Source of the DNA: Batkoa obscura
Taxonomy: Eukaryota; Entomophthoromycota; Entomophthoromycetes; Entomophthorales; Batkoaceae
Length of the DNA stretch: 64,000 nucleotides
Direction of reading: 5' to 3'
Assembly (NCBI GenBank): GCA_030770535.1
Contig: JASVEC010000028.1
Span: forward strand, 62,001 to 126,000
Part shown: positions 11,093 through 21,657 of the stretch, in pieces
How positions within the stretch are numbered: the stretch's first letter is position 1
Layout: every line of letters starts with the position of its first letter
Notes under the pieces: generated by a model
Seen by the model: the letters and a program-made list of their open reading frames with translations, nothing else
Database searches by the model: none
Told to the model about the DNA's origin: nothing
Made by a program: the position numbers and the translations under genes

Positions 11093-12407
11093 TTAAAGCC
11101 TAAGTAATTCAGCACCAGCTCCATTAATGTCTCCATTATGATTAGCTAAAGATCGAATAATTGTTTCCCTTGATAATTGAGGAAACATAGCTTGTAATAA
11201 TTCTAAGTTTTGATTATTGACTTCAATATTTTCAATATCGGTTGTATTATTTGTTGTATTAGAAGTATTAAACGTATTAAATGTATCCTAAAATAAATAT
11301 AAATAAACAAGTAAATAAAACATAAATAAAACATTAAATAATTATAAAATAACAATATAAATAATAAATATAAAAGTTAAATTAGACTTACTCTAACAGA
11401 TAATCCAGGTGGTAATATATCACTTTCACCAGATAATGCAGAAGATGTTACTCTTTGTTCTTGTTGACTACTTAAATGTCTTAGTGGTGTTAGATTTCTT
11501 GGTGATGGGGAGGAAGCTAATATATAATTAAAATAAGGACTAAAAAATTTAGTCATTCTTATTGGATATCGCCAACCTTTAATTCCCAATGTATCATAAT
11601 AGTATAATGCACCAATAAGCATTCCACTTAAACTGGGTAATATTGAGTAAGGGAAACGCAATATTAATAGCTACAAAAGTTAATATATATTAATATAATA
11701 TATTATATTATATTATGATTTTACCTGAAAAATAAGTAAATAAGTTAATAATTTATCATTAAATTGAAACTTAAATACTTTAATTTGATAAGATACTGGA
11801 ATTAATTGATGAAATAAAAAAATAGTTGAAAACAATAAAGAGTATGGACCTGAAGGTAAACTAGTAAAATTAAAGGGTTCTAATAATAATAATAATAGAA
11901 CTTGAAATAAACTTGAAAATAAAAATGAATATGTCATAAAAGACTATTTAAATAATAAAATAGAAAATATTAATAAATATTAAACAATATATTAATTAAT
12001 ATATTAAACTTACTAAATATTTTTTAGTACCAAATAAACGTTCAATTATACGAAACCTATAAAATAATAACGCACTAATAAATAACTCTCCACTATTTTT
12101 ATAAGCTAATTGACTAGTTAATATTCTCCAAAACTAAACTCAATGATATTAGCATTAATGGCATTACAATCATTAGTTTTAATCTTTCTTTACCTGATGA
12201 TATTTTGATAAATGAGGTTTTAATTGTAAATGTAAATAATGTTGAGCTCTTAATAAACTAAATAAGACGGAACATATTGCAATAGTAAATATTATAAATT
12301 TAGTTAATGGTGCTTTATAAAACCCTATAATTTATTTTTATTATTATATAATCTTAATTTCATTTATTTTATTATTATAATCTACCTATTGGGGTTATCT
12401 GTATCAT
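11093..12407 (-). CDS. DSC2: Rhomboid-like, UBA-domain protein (Dsc2/UBAC2 homologue)
   Basis: A catalytically dead rhomboid-family membrane protein of the ER or Golgi. The fungal homologue Dsc2 is part of the Dsc E3 ligase that handles SREBP; animal UBAC2 works in ER quality control. Visible parts: GFYKAPLTKFIIFTIAICSV (TM1), HLHLQLKPHLSKYHQ-type loop, FRIIERLFGTKKYL (the family's loop after TM2), LPSGPYSLLFSTIFLF, NDKLLTYLLIFQ, LPSLSGMLIGALYY and then LSSQQEQRV. The C-terminus is a UBA domain (about 11093-11220) ending AMFPQLSRETIIRSLANHNG and AELLRL. Several introns; the first exon encodes only MIQITPI. No rhomboid catalytic Ser-His pair is seen, as expected. Divergent from U1A with 199 bases between starts. 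Confidence 0.82.
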
Positions 12408-12606
12408 TTTTAAAAAAAATTAACTAAAATTAAGTGAAAACTTTAAATGCTTAAATTTATTTTTTCTAAATTCTTAAATCCACAATATAACATCACATTA
12501 AACTTGGCATTTTTTGCAATGGTTATTGATTAATTTAGTTCCAGCTTAAAACTACTAAAAAAATTAAACACTCATAAATTTTATTTTCTTCAAAAAAAAC
12601 AAAAAA

Positions 12607-13945
12607 ATGAACCCAAACGACCACCCAAATCCAGACATGCCACCCCGTGGTATACCACCTAATATGCCCCCTATGATGCGTCCGCCATTTCCAATGGGTC
12701 CACCACCAAATATGATGGGAGGTATGCCACCAAATATGCCACCGCCCGGTATGCCCGGTATGCCCCCATTTCCATTTCCACCAAATATGCCACCACCTTC
12801 TATGTTTCCACCAGTACAATCAGGTTTGCCTTTTCCTTATATAACAGCTCCAGTGATTACGATTCAAAAGCCTAGTTTGAAAAAAGCACCCGAAAAGGAC
12901 TTGAATTTAGAACCTAATTTTACGATTTATATTAGTAATTTAAATGAGGAAGTTAGGATATTGGGTAAGTTGATTAAAATTTAATATAGATATAATAAGG
13001 AATACTAATCTTATCTTTTATTTTACTATTTAGATTTAAAAATGGCATTGGAAACTAAGTTTAAAAAGTATGGAAATATATTAGATATTATTGCTCAAAA
13101 AAATTTAAGGATGAGAGGTCAAGCTTTTATTGTATTTGATACTATTGATGCAGCTAAAAAAGCGGTTGATAATGAAAGTTCTAAACCTTTGTTTCATAAA
13201 GAGATGGTAAGTATTATTACTATTGTTATTACTATTATTGTTTTTCTATGAATTTGTTAATTTGTAATTTTTATTTTAGTTAATTCAATATTCTCATAAT
13301 CGATCCGATAAAATAGCTGATAGAACTGGCGAATTAGATGATAACCGTAGAATTCGAAGAGAAAAAATGGGTAACTAGTTTTACTAATTTTAATATTTTT
13401 ATATGAAAAGGATTATATTTATTAATATTTTATTAGTACGTCGATTAGAGCAAAGAAGACTTATACAACCAATTAAACCACAAACTACTAAAAATACAAA
13501 TAATTTAAATGGAGCTAGTAATAATAACAATAATAATAATATATCGTATCATATATTTATTAATAATTTTTTAGTTGCTAATAATCCAGTCAAATCCAGC
13601 TCAGATCATATGGTTATTAATAAGATTTTATTTTTAACTAACTTACCAGATGATATCGAAGAATCCAATTTAATTGAATTATTTAAACAGTAAGTTAATA
13701 ATAATAATGATATATGATAATAATATATAATAATAACATATAATATAATAGCAGCTATTTATTAATTATCATTATTATATTATAGATACCCAGGTTTTAA
13801 AGAAGTACGTTTAGTGCCCTCTCGTAGTGATATTGCATTTGTAGAATATGAAACTGAAATGCAAGCAGCTATGGCCAAGAATACATTAAATAATTATCCA
13901 ATTTTAAAAGATCATCCAATCAAAATTACTTTTGCTAAAAAATAA
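12607..13945 (+). CDS. U1 snRNP protein A (U1A/U2B''-type, two RRMs)
   Basis: Binds a hairpin loop of U1 (or U2) snRNA in the spliceosome. A proline/methionine-rich N-terminus (about 75 residues of NMPP/GMPP-type repeats) precedes RRM1, whose RNP2 is IYISNL and RNP1 is MRGQAFIVF, with the U1A-specific KYGNILDIIAQKNLRMRG run. After a charged linker (RRIRREKM and RRLEQRRLIQPIKPQ) and an Asn-rich stretch comes RRM2: KILFLTNLPDDIEESNLIEL, YPGFKEVRLVPSRSDIAFVE and NYPILKDHPIKITFAKK at the very end, the family's hallmark C-terminus. Read across five exons. The Pro-rich stretch before RRM1 is unusual, since animal U1A has its Pro-rich region between the RRMs. The gene ends 25 bases from the stop of the convergent BRO1 gene. 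Confidence 0.93.
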
Positions 13946-13969
13946 TTCAAATAAAATTTTTTATAATTT

Positions 13970-16563
13970 TTATAATTTATTTATTAATATTGAACATTCT
14001 TCCATTACTTTATCCATTCGTTGTTTTAATAAAGTATAAAACTAAGGGGTAAAAATTGTTAGTCAAAAGTAGTATTATATTTAATACTATATACTTACTT
14101 TAAATCCTTGATTTAAATTATTATTTAATAATTCAAAAGTATTACAAGCTTCTTGAATTAAATTTATACTTGGAGTTGTAATAGTAGTATTAGATTGCTA
14201 AAAGTGAATATAGAATAAGATTAACGAATATTATAATATTATAATAAATTAACTTACATTTGATTTATTATTAGTAAATTGATTTAATTCCTTAATAAAC
14301 TTTAAATAAGGTAAATATTTTTTTAATTCAAATTGAATTAAATTTTCTAAATCATTCATTTCAAATTTGTTATTATTATTATTATTCCATTTTGATTCTT
14401 TAATATTTAATTTATCATTAAATTGAAATTCCATAATTTCTTTCTTTTTATTATTAACTTGATTATAATTAAATTGACATTCATTACTCTCATTTTTTTT
14501 GAATTTAAAACTATCACAATCATTATCAATCTAAAAAAATCAAAAACACATCAAATATTAATAAATAAATAAACTTACCACTAAGTTGTTTAAAAATATT
14601 AAATAATTTTCAATATTTAAATAATTTTCAAAATGTTTTTTATCTAATTGAATTGCTTCTTCTAGTTTAATAAGTAATAATTTAGGTTTCTTTTTAAACA
14701 TTTCGATTTGCTGAATTTTTATTTCATTTAATTGAATACCATTAATTTTATCGGAAATCCATTTTAAACACTAAAAAATAATAGTATTTAATAACAATAA
14801 TAATATTGTATAAATAAACTTACAATTTCATATTTATTTTTAATATAATCATGAGTTTGATTTCTTAATTCTTGAATATTATTAAATTTTAATTTTAAAT
14901 TATTATATCCTCCTTGTTCTTGTATTTCTTTAATTTTTTCAAGTAATTGTTTAGATAAATTTAAATTAATTGCTTCATCTCCTTCTTTTTTATTACTATA
15001 AATAAATATTAAATATTAAATATTAAATATTATATTGTATTATTATTATTACCTTTTATTTTGCTCTAACCATAACTCCAATGGTTTTAAAATATTATGA
15101 TTAATGAATTCCTCTTTTTTAGTTTGATATAATTCAGGTGCTCTTTGCAAAAGATATGGTTTTAAATAATTAAATATTGGTTTTTCTTTAAGTTGTATTA
15201 TTAATTCTTTTAAATCTTCCATTTGTTTTGGTAATTTAGCTTGTGCCATATTAAATGTTGTTAATTCTTCACTAACTGTAATCTCAGATTCAAATGTTAT
15301 ATATTCTTTTTGTTTCATTAAAAAAGATACTCGTAATATTATTACTTTAGTCAAACACTAATAAATAAACTAAGTTCATCATTATTGTTATATTATTATC
15401 GATATTACTTACTATTAAATCATCAATTATTTCTTGTTTTAAATTTTCTATTATTAATTTATTAGCTTCTTCTACAATTAATTTTGCTTTTTTTAGATAA
15501 GCCAACTCTTTATTTTTAACATCATTAAAATCTAAAGCTTGTCGATAATAAGCAGCTGCTTTAAAATGTAGCATTTTAATTTTTAAATGATGTTTAAATA
15601 TCTAAAAGCTATTATTATTATAAATATTAATGAATAAAAATTTTCCTTACCTTTTTGAAAACATTTTCCACTTGTTCATTAATACTTGAAATATGACTTA
15701 ACTCATATAACTTACTAACATGTCCAGCTAATTTTACTAACACACTATTCTTTTTATTGCCAATAACGGCTACTTGCCAAATACACTCTTGAACTTGAGC
15801 TAACATTAAATTTAATAGACAATTTAAGCTTGAATAACTTAAATCTTTAGGTATATTTTGTATTGGATATTCATTTTTTATATGTAATTTGTCCAGTAAA
15901 AATTGTAAAATACCCGCTGAATACTAAAAATAAATTTAATTGTTATTAGTTTTACTATTCTTGTTAGTACTATCTACTCACTTCAAAATAAGCACAACTT
16001 TTTTTAATTGATTCAATACTATTTCTATCCTCCAATTCAGCTAAATGAGAATAATACGCTGAAATATTATATAGTACATTGATAAGTTCAAAGTATAAAT
16101 TGCTTTCTTCTACTATTTAACTTCTTTTAATTTTTTATAACTTTATAATTATTATTTAATTGCTTACTATAAGCATCCTCTTGGTTTATACTGCTCCAAC
16201 TAAAACTGACTTTGAACTAAAAATGAACAAATGGAACGTTTAATAATAATAATACTTACAATTGGTAACTTATGAATGGCCATACATAAACCATAATAAT
16301 ATCTATTTAAATAAGATAAATCAATTATAAAAAGTCAAACACTATTTTTCTTACTTCAGCCATAATTCCGAATGATCAATATTACTCCCATCTTTTAATA
16401 AGGCAAAGGTACCAAAACTATCTTGTCTAAATCTATCTAATCTATTTAAATCATTATGATATTGATTCACTATTTCATCTTCTAATTCATAAATCGTTTG
16501 ATAAGCGGAAGCTAACTCAATTGTTGGACTTTTTTTATAAGCTAGTTTTAGTAGATTGCTCAT
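13970..16563 (-). CDS. BRO1-domain protein, Rim20/PalA-like
   Basis: BRO1-domain proteins bind the ESCRT-III subunit Snf7; Bro1 acts in endosomal sorting and Rim20/PalA in ambient-pH signalling. The N-terminus reads LLKLAYKKSPTIELASAYQT and then GSNIDHSELWLK. Later exons give SFSWSSINQEDAYS, the tetratricopeptide-like helices with CLLNLMLAQVQECIWQVAV, and MLHFKAAAYYRQALDF with KKAKLIVEEANKLI, the end of the BRO1 banana-shaped domain. A coiled V-domain-like half follows and the protein ends MDKVMEECSILINKL. About nine introns. The estimated length of about 700 residues and the lack of a proline-rich tail fit Rim20/PalA better than Bro1 or ALIX, but I cannot decide this firmly. The stop is 25 bases from that of U1A. 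Confidence 0.82.
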
Positions 16564-17017
16564 TATTACAATATAAAATGATTAAAATAAAGAATGTTAT
16601 TTGTTTGCTATTTTTTATAAAATCATTAGTGCCAAGTAGACGTTCTATTAAATTACTATATTTGGTAGGTTAATTTTAAAATATAAAATTGTTTAAATAT
16701 TGTTTATTTTTATAATTAATCATAGTTGTTTGGTATATAAGAAAAAGTACATTTTATTATATAATATAAAAGAGTCAAGTTTTATATTAGCTAGTTCTCT
16801 AATATATTATCTTTAATAATTAGTTATATGATATAAAACTTAAACATGACAATTGGAATTTCACAGTTTTAAAAACCAAGATAAATATCCACAAATCATA
16901 TTCGTGTATCTCATCCTCTGTCCAATAATCAATGAAAAGAAAGTTTCCAAACATGTTTACCTTCATGACCTCATAATCTATTTTATGCTTAAAGGCCTAA
17001 AACGCCGAGACAAAAAG
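16564..17017. other. Intergenic stretch between BRO1 and DM9 genes
   Basis: About 450 bases serving two diverging genes. No coding sequence or repeat. The right end holds the DM9 gene's TATA box. Confidence 0.5.
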
Positions 17018-17025
17018 TATAAATA
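17018..17025 (+). promoter_or_regulatory. TATA box of the DM9 gene
   Basis: TATAAATA, 67 bases before the start codon at 17092, in a locally less A/T-rich stretch, which makes it stand out. Confidence 0.65.
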
Positions 17026-17091
17026 GAATGAAGTCATCAAAAAATTCAAGGTTTATATCTTTTTAAATAACAATAAAACATCAATAATAAA

Positions 17092-17766
17092 ATGAGATTT
17101 GGTGCAACCCATCCCAGTTTTCAATGGATTAAAGCCAGTGGTGGTATGGTACCACCAACTGCAGTACAAGGTGGACGTGAGGAGAATGGTAACCCATTAT
17201 TTATTTGTAGGTAAATATTTTGATATACTTTTATTTATTTAAAACAAAAAGAAGAAGAAATTCAACTAACATAATTCTTCAATAGACAATGGCATAAAGG
17301 TGGATTACATATTGGTAAAGTAGCTCCTCATTTAAATGGAGCTTATATTGCTTATGGAGGTAAGTTGAAGCTTATTTTATAAATATAATGAGTTTTATCA
17401 ATTTAAAATTCAATTAGGTAAAGAAATTTCATTTAAAGAATATTTCGTATTGTGTGGAGATGCTACTCAATTACGTTGGATTGAAAATAAAGGAAAATGT
17501 TTACCTCAAGGTTGGGTACCTTTGGAAGCTGGTAATGAAGAGAATGGTACAGAAGTAAGTACTAGTTTATTTTATTATGTTTTTTATTAGTTTATTGACA
17601 ATTGTTTCTCTTTGTTTAGCTTTGGATTGGTAAAATTCGTCATGAAAACTCAGAACAAATTGGTAAAGTCTCTCCAACATGGGATCATGGGTTTAATTAT
17701 GGTTATGGACTTAAAGAAGTAGCTATTGATCCTAATACTTCTTATTTTGTTTTAGCTCTTTTATAA
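17092..17766 (+). CDS. DM9-repeat (DUF3421) lectin-like protein
   Basis: A small protein of about 158 residues made of two DM9 repeats. In oysters such proteins bind mannose; in fungi their role is unknown. Repeat one contains VPPTAVQGGREENGNPLFIC and HIGKVAPHLNGAYIAYGG; repeat two contains GWVPLEAGNEENGTELWIGK and QIGKVSPTWDHGFNYGYG, ending SYFVLALL. The matching GG/AGNEENG and IGKV motifs in both halves show the duplication. Three short introns (after 17210, near 17360 and 17555). There is no signal peptide, so it should be cytosolic or non-classically exported. A TATA box 67 bases upstream suggests regulated or strong expression. Confidence 0.85.
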
Positions 17767-18043
17767 CTTATCAAATAAAAAAATAAAAAATAGCTATTTA
17801 GAGATTGTTTTTAGAAATATATAGATAAGAAGGCATTTATTATAATAAACTGAAGGGATAAATCAATTTGGTACTAATAAAAGCTGTCTTTTTTAAAACT
17901 TAAAAGACCGAAGACTTGTGCTTTAGTTTCATTAAAATCAATAGAGTTGAATTAGGCGAGAATTCAAAGAGTGACTTATTCTCAAATAATAACAAAGCTG
18001 TTTAATAATAATATTCTTTAAAGTACATATAAATACAAATTTA

Positions 18044-18689
18044 TTAGTTAATTTTTGAATTGAGACATCTAGCTAATAATAGAGAACTTAAACTATTTTG
18101 AATAATAGAAGATAATAAATTAAACACTTTTTTTGCTACTAGTAGACCACTCTCCGCATCATCCAAGTCGGTATAAATTGTCATTAACTCAAAATAATTT
18201 TGTAAATATCTTTCCAGTTCAACTAAATCTATACTATGTTTTAAAACTTTAGAATAATTATTGCATAAGATGATGAACTTTCCAAACGGATACATGGGAT
18301 GTAATTGGGCTAAAATGGTTTTTAAATGAGTAAAGCTTCGTAACTGCTGTAAGTCTAATATGTAAATGACTAAATCAATTTTTGGTCTTATAGTTCGCGA
18401 TTGTTCATTTTCTACTAAGGATTCACATAGTCTTCTGTTGTTTTTAATGAAATTTATTAGTAGGTTTAAGTTTAAATTTTAATTGATTTACATTGCTAAA
18501 CTAAAGTTGGATGGAGTATTTTTGATCAACAATTTAGCTAACTTAGTCTTATTACTTTTTGGTAGTCCAACGATCTGAAAGTGTAAATTAATATTTTTGT
18601 ATTTTTTATATTTTTTTATATTGATGTACCAAAATATGTCCATTTTGAGTTAAATTAGATAATGGAAGTTGATTATAAGGAGAATTCAT
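18044..18689 (-). CDS. CENP-M-like small-GTPase-fold kinetochore protein
   Basis: CENP-M is a pseudo-GTPase in the CENP-H/I/K/M part of the inner kinetochore. Read across three exons the protein is about 177 residues (human CENP-M has 180). It starts MNSPYNQLPLSNLTQNGHIL, then IVGLPKSNKTKLAKLLIKN at the P-loop position. The next block RTIRPKIDLVIYILDLQQL lines up with the CENP-M signature NRPRIDLIVFVVNLHS, followed by PFGKFIILCN (CENP-M FLGKVCFLAT) and TDLDDAESGLLVAKKVFNLL (CENP-M CDLEVEGFRATMAQRLVRVL). Order and spacing agree throughout. Introns lie at about 18577-18629 and 18436-18494. Alternative: a diverged Ras-like GTPase; but G4 and G5 (NKxD, SAK) motifs are not seen. It lies between the DM9 gene and a transcription factor-like gene on the same strand as the latter. 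Confidence 0.7.
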
Positions 18690-18852
18690 TGAAATTTAAC
18701 TTCAAAAAAAAGTAAAGTATAAATTTGAATTTTTCTATTTCAAGAATTATCTTCAAAAAAGTTTTTTTATTCACTTTTAATGTACGATGAATATTACTTA
18801 TATTACTTGTTTTTAATCCACACTTAATTTTTATTCGATAAGGGAGGTGCTA

Positions 18853-19384
18853 GATAAGATTGATTACTTTTTCTTTCATTTAATAACATTAAGATCCAAT
18901 AATCAACTGTACCATAATAATTCGATATAGTTCGTAAGATTTCTAGGGCCCTTAGAAACAGTAAACTACCTTCAGGAGTATAATCACGTACGAAAATACT
19001 ACAACCATAGTAAAAAGAAATTGCATAAATAACACTGGTATATAGAAAAGCATTTGGTGGGATATGGGGCTCTTTGATTTTTGAAAATTGTTTCAAATCA
19101 TCCAAAATCTCTAAAAGTTCAAATCCTATTTCTTTGATTGAAGGGTATTCTTTAGATACTCTAAAATCTAAACTATAGCCTTTTTCAGCATAGCTTAAAC
19201 TTTGTGTAAAAAGAAATAATTGTGCAAAATTTAACAATAGGTGTGGCGTAATTTGATAAAAAAGTGGATGCTTTAATAATGGTGACCCATACCTATCTCT
19301 GATTTTTTGAAACCAATTTCGATTTTTTAAATGCATTTTATACATTGAATCATAAACTTGATGACTTTGTTGAACAACTTCATC
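18853..19384 (-). repeat. Identity tract shared with 21687-22218 (gene conversion)
   Basis: 532 bases read as identical to 21687-22218, with abrupt loss of identity on both sides. Flanking coding sequence of the same two genes is only moderately similar. Confidence 0.85.
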
Positions 19385-19759
19385 AGATACAACTATACCT
19401 TTTGCAATAGTAAATTGAAAGCTTGAGATAAAGCGGAATGTTTCAAAGTTATAAATATATAATAGTTTGAGCTTTTTGACTTCATTTTCAACTGGCTAAA
19501 GAATAGTTAGTTAATATTCAAGTATTTAAGATGATAAAAGTACCTCGTTGCCATATGTAAAAAACGTTAAACCAATTAAAGATGAGATGAGATTCAGACG
19601 GATCGGTTTATGTAGTACATACCTCTCATGATCTTTTACACCAATAAGCTCACAGTCAATCCAATAATTCCATAGCAAACCGCAGTCCAAAGTAAAATCA
19701 TCTCTATTTTTTAAAAGAGTTTCGCTATCAATTTCATCAACAAGTCCTGAGGCATGCAT

Positions 19760-19875
19760 TAGTCTAATATCATAAGTCAATTAAATTAGAGTAATTAATG
19801 TATTACTTTATTCCTTTGACTAAAAATGACGGTTAGAGTCAACAAATATAAAATAAAATAAGTATCCTACCGCAT
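19760..19875 (-). other. Intron-like insertion in transcription factor copy A
   Basis: Between the codons for AFKSC and for LMHASGL, copy A has about 110 extra bases that copy B lacks. It begins GGTAGGATA and ends ATATTAG, like this genome's introns, but joining those borders leaves two bases where three are needed. Could be a newly gained intron with a different exact border, a small insertion, or a lesion. Confidence 0.5.
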
Positions 19876-20586
19876 GATTTAAAAGCAATGTCATTATATC
19901 CTTGGTTGAACTCAGTTAAATAACATAGATGAAGCAAAAAAGAATTGAATAAATAATCTTTTGAACTCAAGTCTTCAGCTATCCTTTTAAGTTGAAAATA
20001 AAAATGGTTGTCTTCAAATGATAAACATTTTCCAAACGTTAAATTCGCTGAAAATGGAAAAGATATTGAACAACAAGCAATAATTATAGGTGAATCCCTT
20101 TTACCTTCTTTCATCAAACCTCTAATTTTTAAGGTGCTTATAAATACAACATTATTATTAAGGTATTTTAAAAAGATTTCCACAAGTAAATCTATGAATT
20201 GTTCTTGCTCTTTATTTCTAAAAGGATTTTTTTGTAAGTTTATTACTGGCATACATAGGTCAACCCCACGTGGTTGTAATTCAACTTTGTTATTTAAATC
20301 CTTTACAAGGTCTACCTTTATACCTTCTAACACTAATTTTTCAAACTCTCTTACTTTGATCTCTAACCTTTTAAATTTAGCTGATGTTATTCCTTCATTA
20401 TATTCGTTGTTGTCGTTTTCGCCTTTTTTGATTCGGTTTCGATTGTATTTAATTATGTCTCGGTCTTCTCTTTTCATCAAGCTCTAATTTGTCAGCTAAA
20501 TAAAATTTACCATCAAATGAATATTTTTAATTGAAACAAAGATACCTAGTCGTAATCTTTTATATATCCTATTGTTTACGTTGTTG

Positions 20587-20595
20587 CTTTTTATA
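20587..20595 (-). promoter_or_regulatory. TATA box of transcription factor copy A, shared with copy B
   Basis: TATAAAAAG followed by CAAC on the minus strand, also present in copy B at 23334-23342. It was carried along in the duplication. A short 5' exon and an intron (donor after CGACTAG/CGTTTAG) lie between it and the start codon in both copies. Confidence 0.5.
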
Positions 20596-20777
20596 AGGTA
20601 GAGTAGCCGTTTTAAAACATCAAGCCTTTCTAAAAGAATAAAAGTAAATTTTGTCAGCTTAGCACAAAAGTAGCAAAAATTTCAAACTCAGCCTTTAAGA
20701 ATTTTTTTAAACTCAGTTTTGTGCGATTTTTCAAGCTCATTTTAAAGAACCTTTATTTGTTCTTTATAGCTAAAAAA

Positions 20778-20990
20778 ATGAGTGATTCCACTTCATCGGA
20801 AATAATAACAAAAGGTAATACAGCTGTTTTAACGCTACTGCAACTTAATTAACTATTCAATCTAAGAGTAAAATTTAGATAAAATATAAAGATCAGGCTT
20901 TGAAAAATTGCCGCTAGAAAAGTCACAAGAGGGTTGCGATAGCTGTAAGGAGCAATGGATTATAATTAACAATTGATGAAGATATGAGGG
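20778..20990 (+). pseudogene. Truncated 5' end of a JIP5/WDR55 duplicate
   Basis: The start ATGAGTGATTCCACTTCATC matches the start of JIP5 at 23510 (ATGAGTGATTCGAATTCATC). About 150 bases on, AATTAACAATTGATGAAGAT at about 20964-20985 is identical to JIP5 at about 23622-23645. The stretch between is diverged and has stops, and no WD repeats follow. So the duplicated unit held the transcription factor gene, the shared divergent promoter and the first part of JIP5. It also supports 23510, not 23504, as the true JIP5 start, since only that ATG is kept. Confidence 0.75.
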
Positions 20991-21657
20991 CGTTACATAA
21001 ACAACTTTGGTAGTTGAATAAAAAATAGAACGATTAGTAGTTGAAATAGTAGATGACCTCTATATTTAAAAATAAGAGTTACTTGGGAGTAAAAATATTT
21101 TGATATGATAATTCTAGACCCTCACCTCTAATTCTTCATTGTATAAATCAAAGTTATTCACAACATCGTTTCACAAACAGCTATCGTTTTCTTAATGAAG
21201 AATTAATGGTGAAGATACAGAACCATAACATCAAAGAATTGTTAATTGTAGTCAATTTTAATTATAGAAATAAAAATAACTGTTAGAACTAATAGCCAGA
21301 TTATTTTTTTCATGTAAAAAGCTATGATTACTTATAAAATACCCTAATATAATATGAAATGCCTTTATAAATATATAGAAATGAACATAATCAAAGTGAT
21401 ATGAACAGAGTTAGACTTAAAGGTCAGCTTTTTTACAGCACCTTTTATCTTGCTAAAAATATTTTAATTTATGATTTACTATCTGCTGAAATATTACACT
21501 AAGCTATTATTACATTGTACATGTAAAATATAAGTAAATTTATTTAACTGCAAAAAAATCATGTTTAACAAATTTCCCTCTTTCAATTTTTTTCTGAGAA
21601 AGTTTATATTTACTCACTTTTAACGCAGTGAATTTTTACTTATTTTTAGTCTATATT
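20991..21657. other. Intergenic spacer between the tandem copies
   Basis: About 670 bases holding the junction of the duplication. No gene seen. The end nearest copy B (about 21585-21657) is a diverged match to the sequence just beyond copy A (about 18765-18823). Confidence 0.5.

Larger units (their letters stand above)
18824..20477 (-). pseudogene. Transcription factor-like gene, tandem copy A, probably damaged
   Basis: Resembles the middle regulatory region of fungal zinc-cluster transcription factors (Fungal_trans type), with QFIDLLVEIFLKYLNNNVVF, SPIIIACCSISFPFSANLTF and the ALEILRTISNYYG end. It is a duplicate of the gene at 21658-23220. A segment of about 110 bases (about 19760-19875), with intron-like GT and AG borders, splits the frame where copy B reads straight through. 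In my reading splicing at those borders leaves the frame off by one, so copy A is likely non-functional or makes a changed protein. The C-terminal exon (18853-19384) is identical to copy B, although the rest differs a lot. No Cys6 zinc cluster precedes it. The start at 20477 is the ATG shared with copy B (KRED/RREE). Confidence 0.55.

Noticed and set aside
12535-12819. Long minus-strand frame rich in Trp and His
   Set aside because: It is the antisense of the CCACC-rich Pro/Met stretch of U1A; the odd composition follows from that.
20008-20487. Plus-strand frame of 159 residues over transcription factor copy A
   Set aside because: Antisense to a conserved coding region with a clear duplicate; no promoter or family match of its own.
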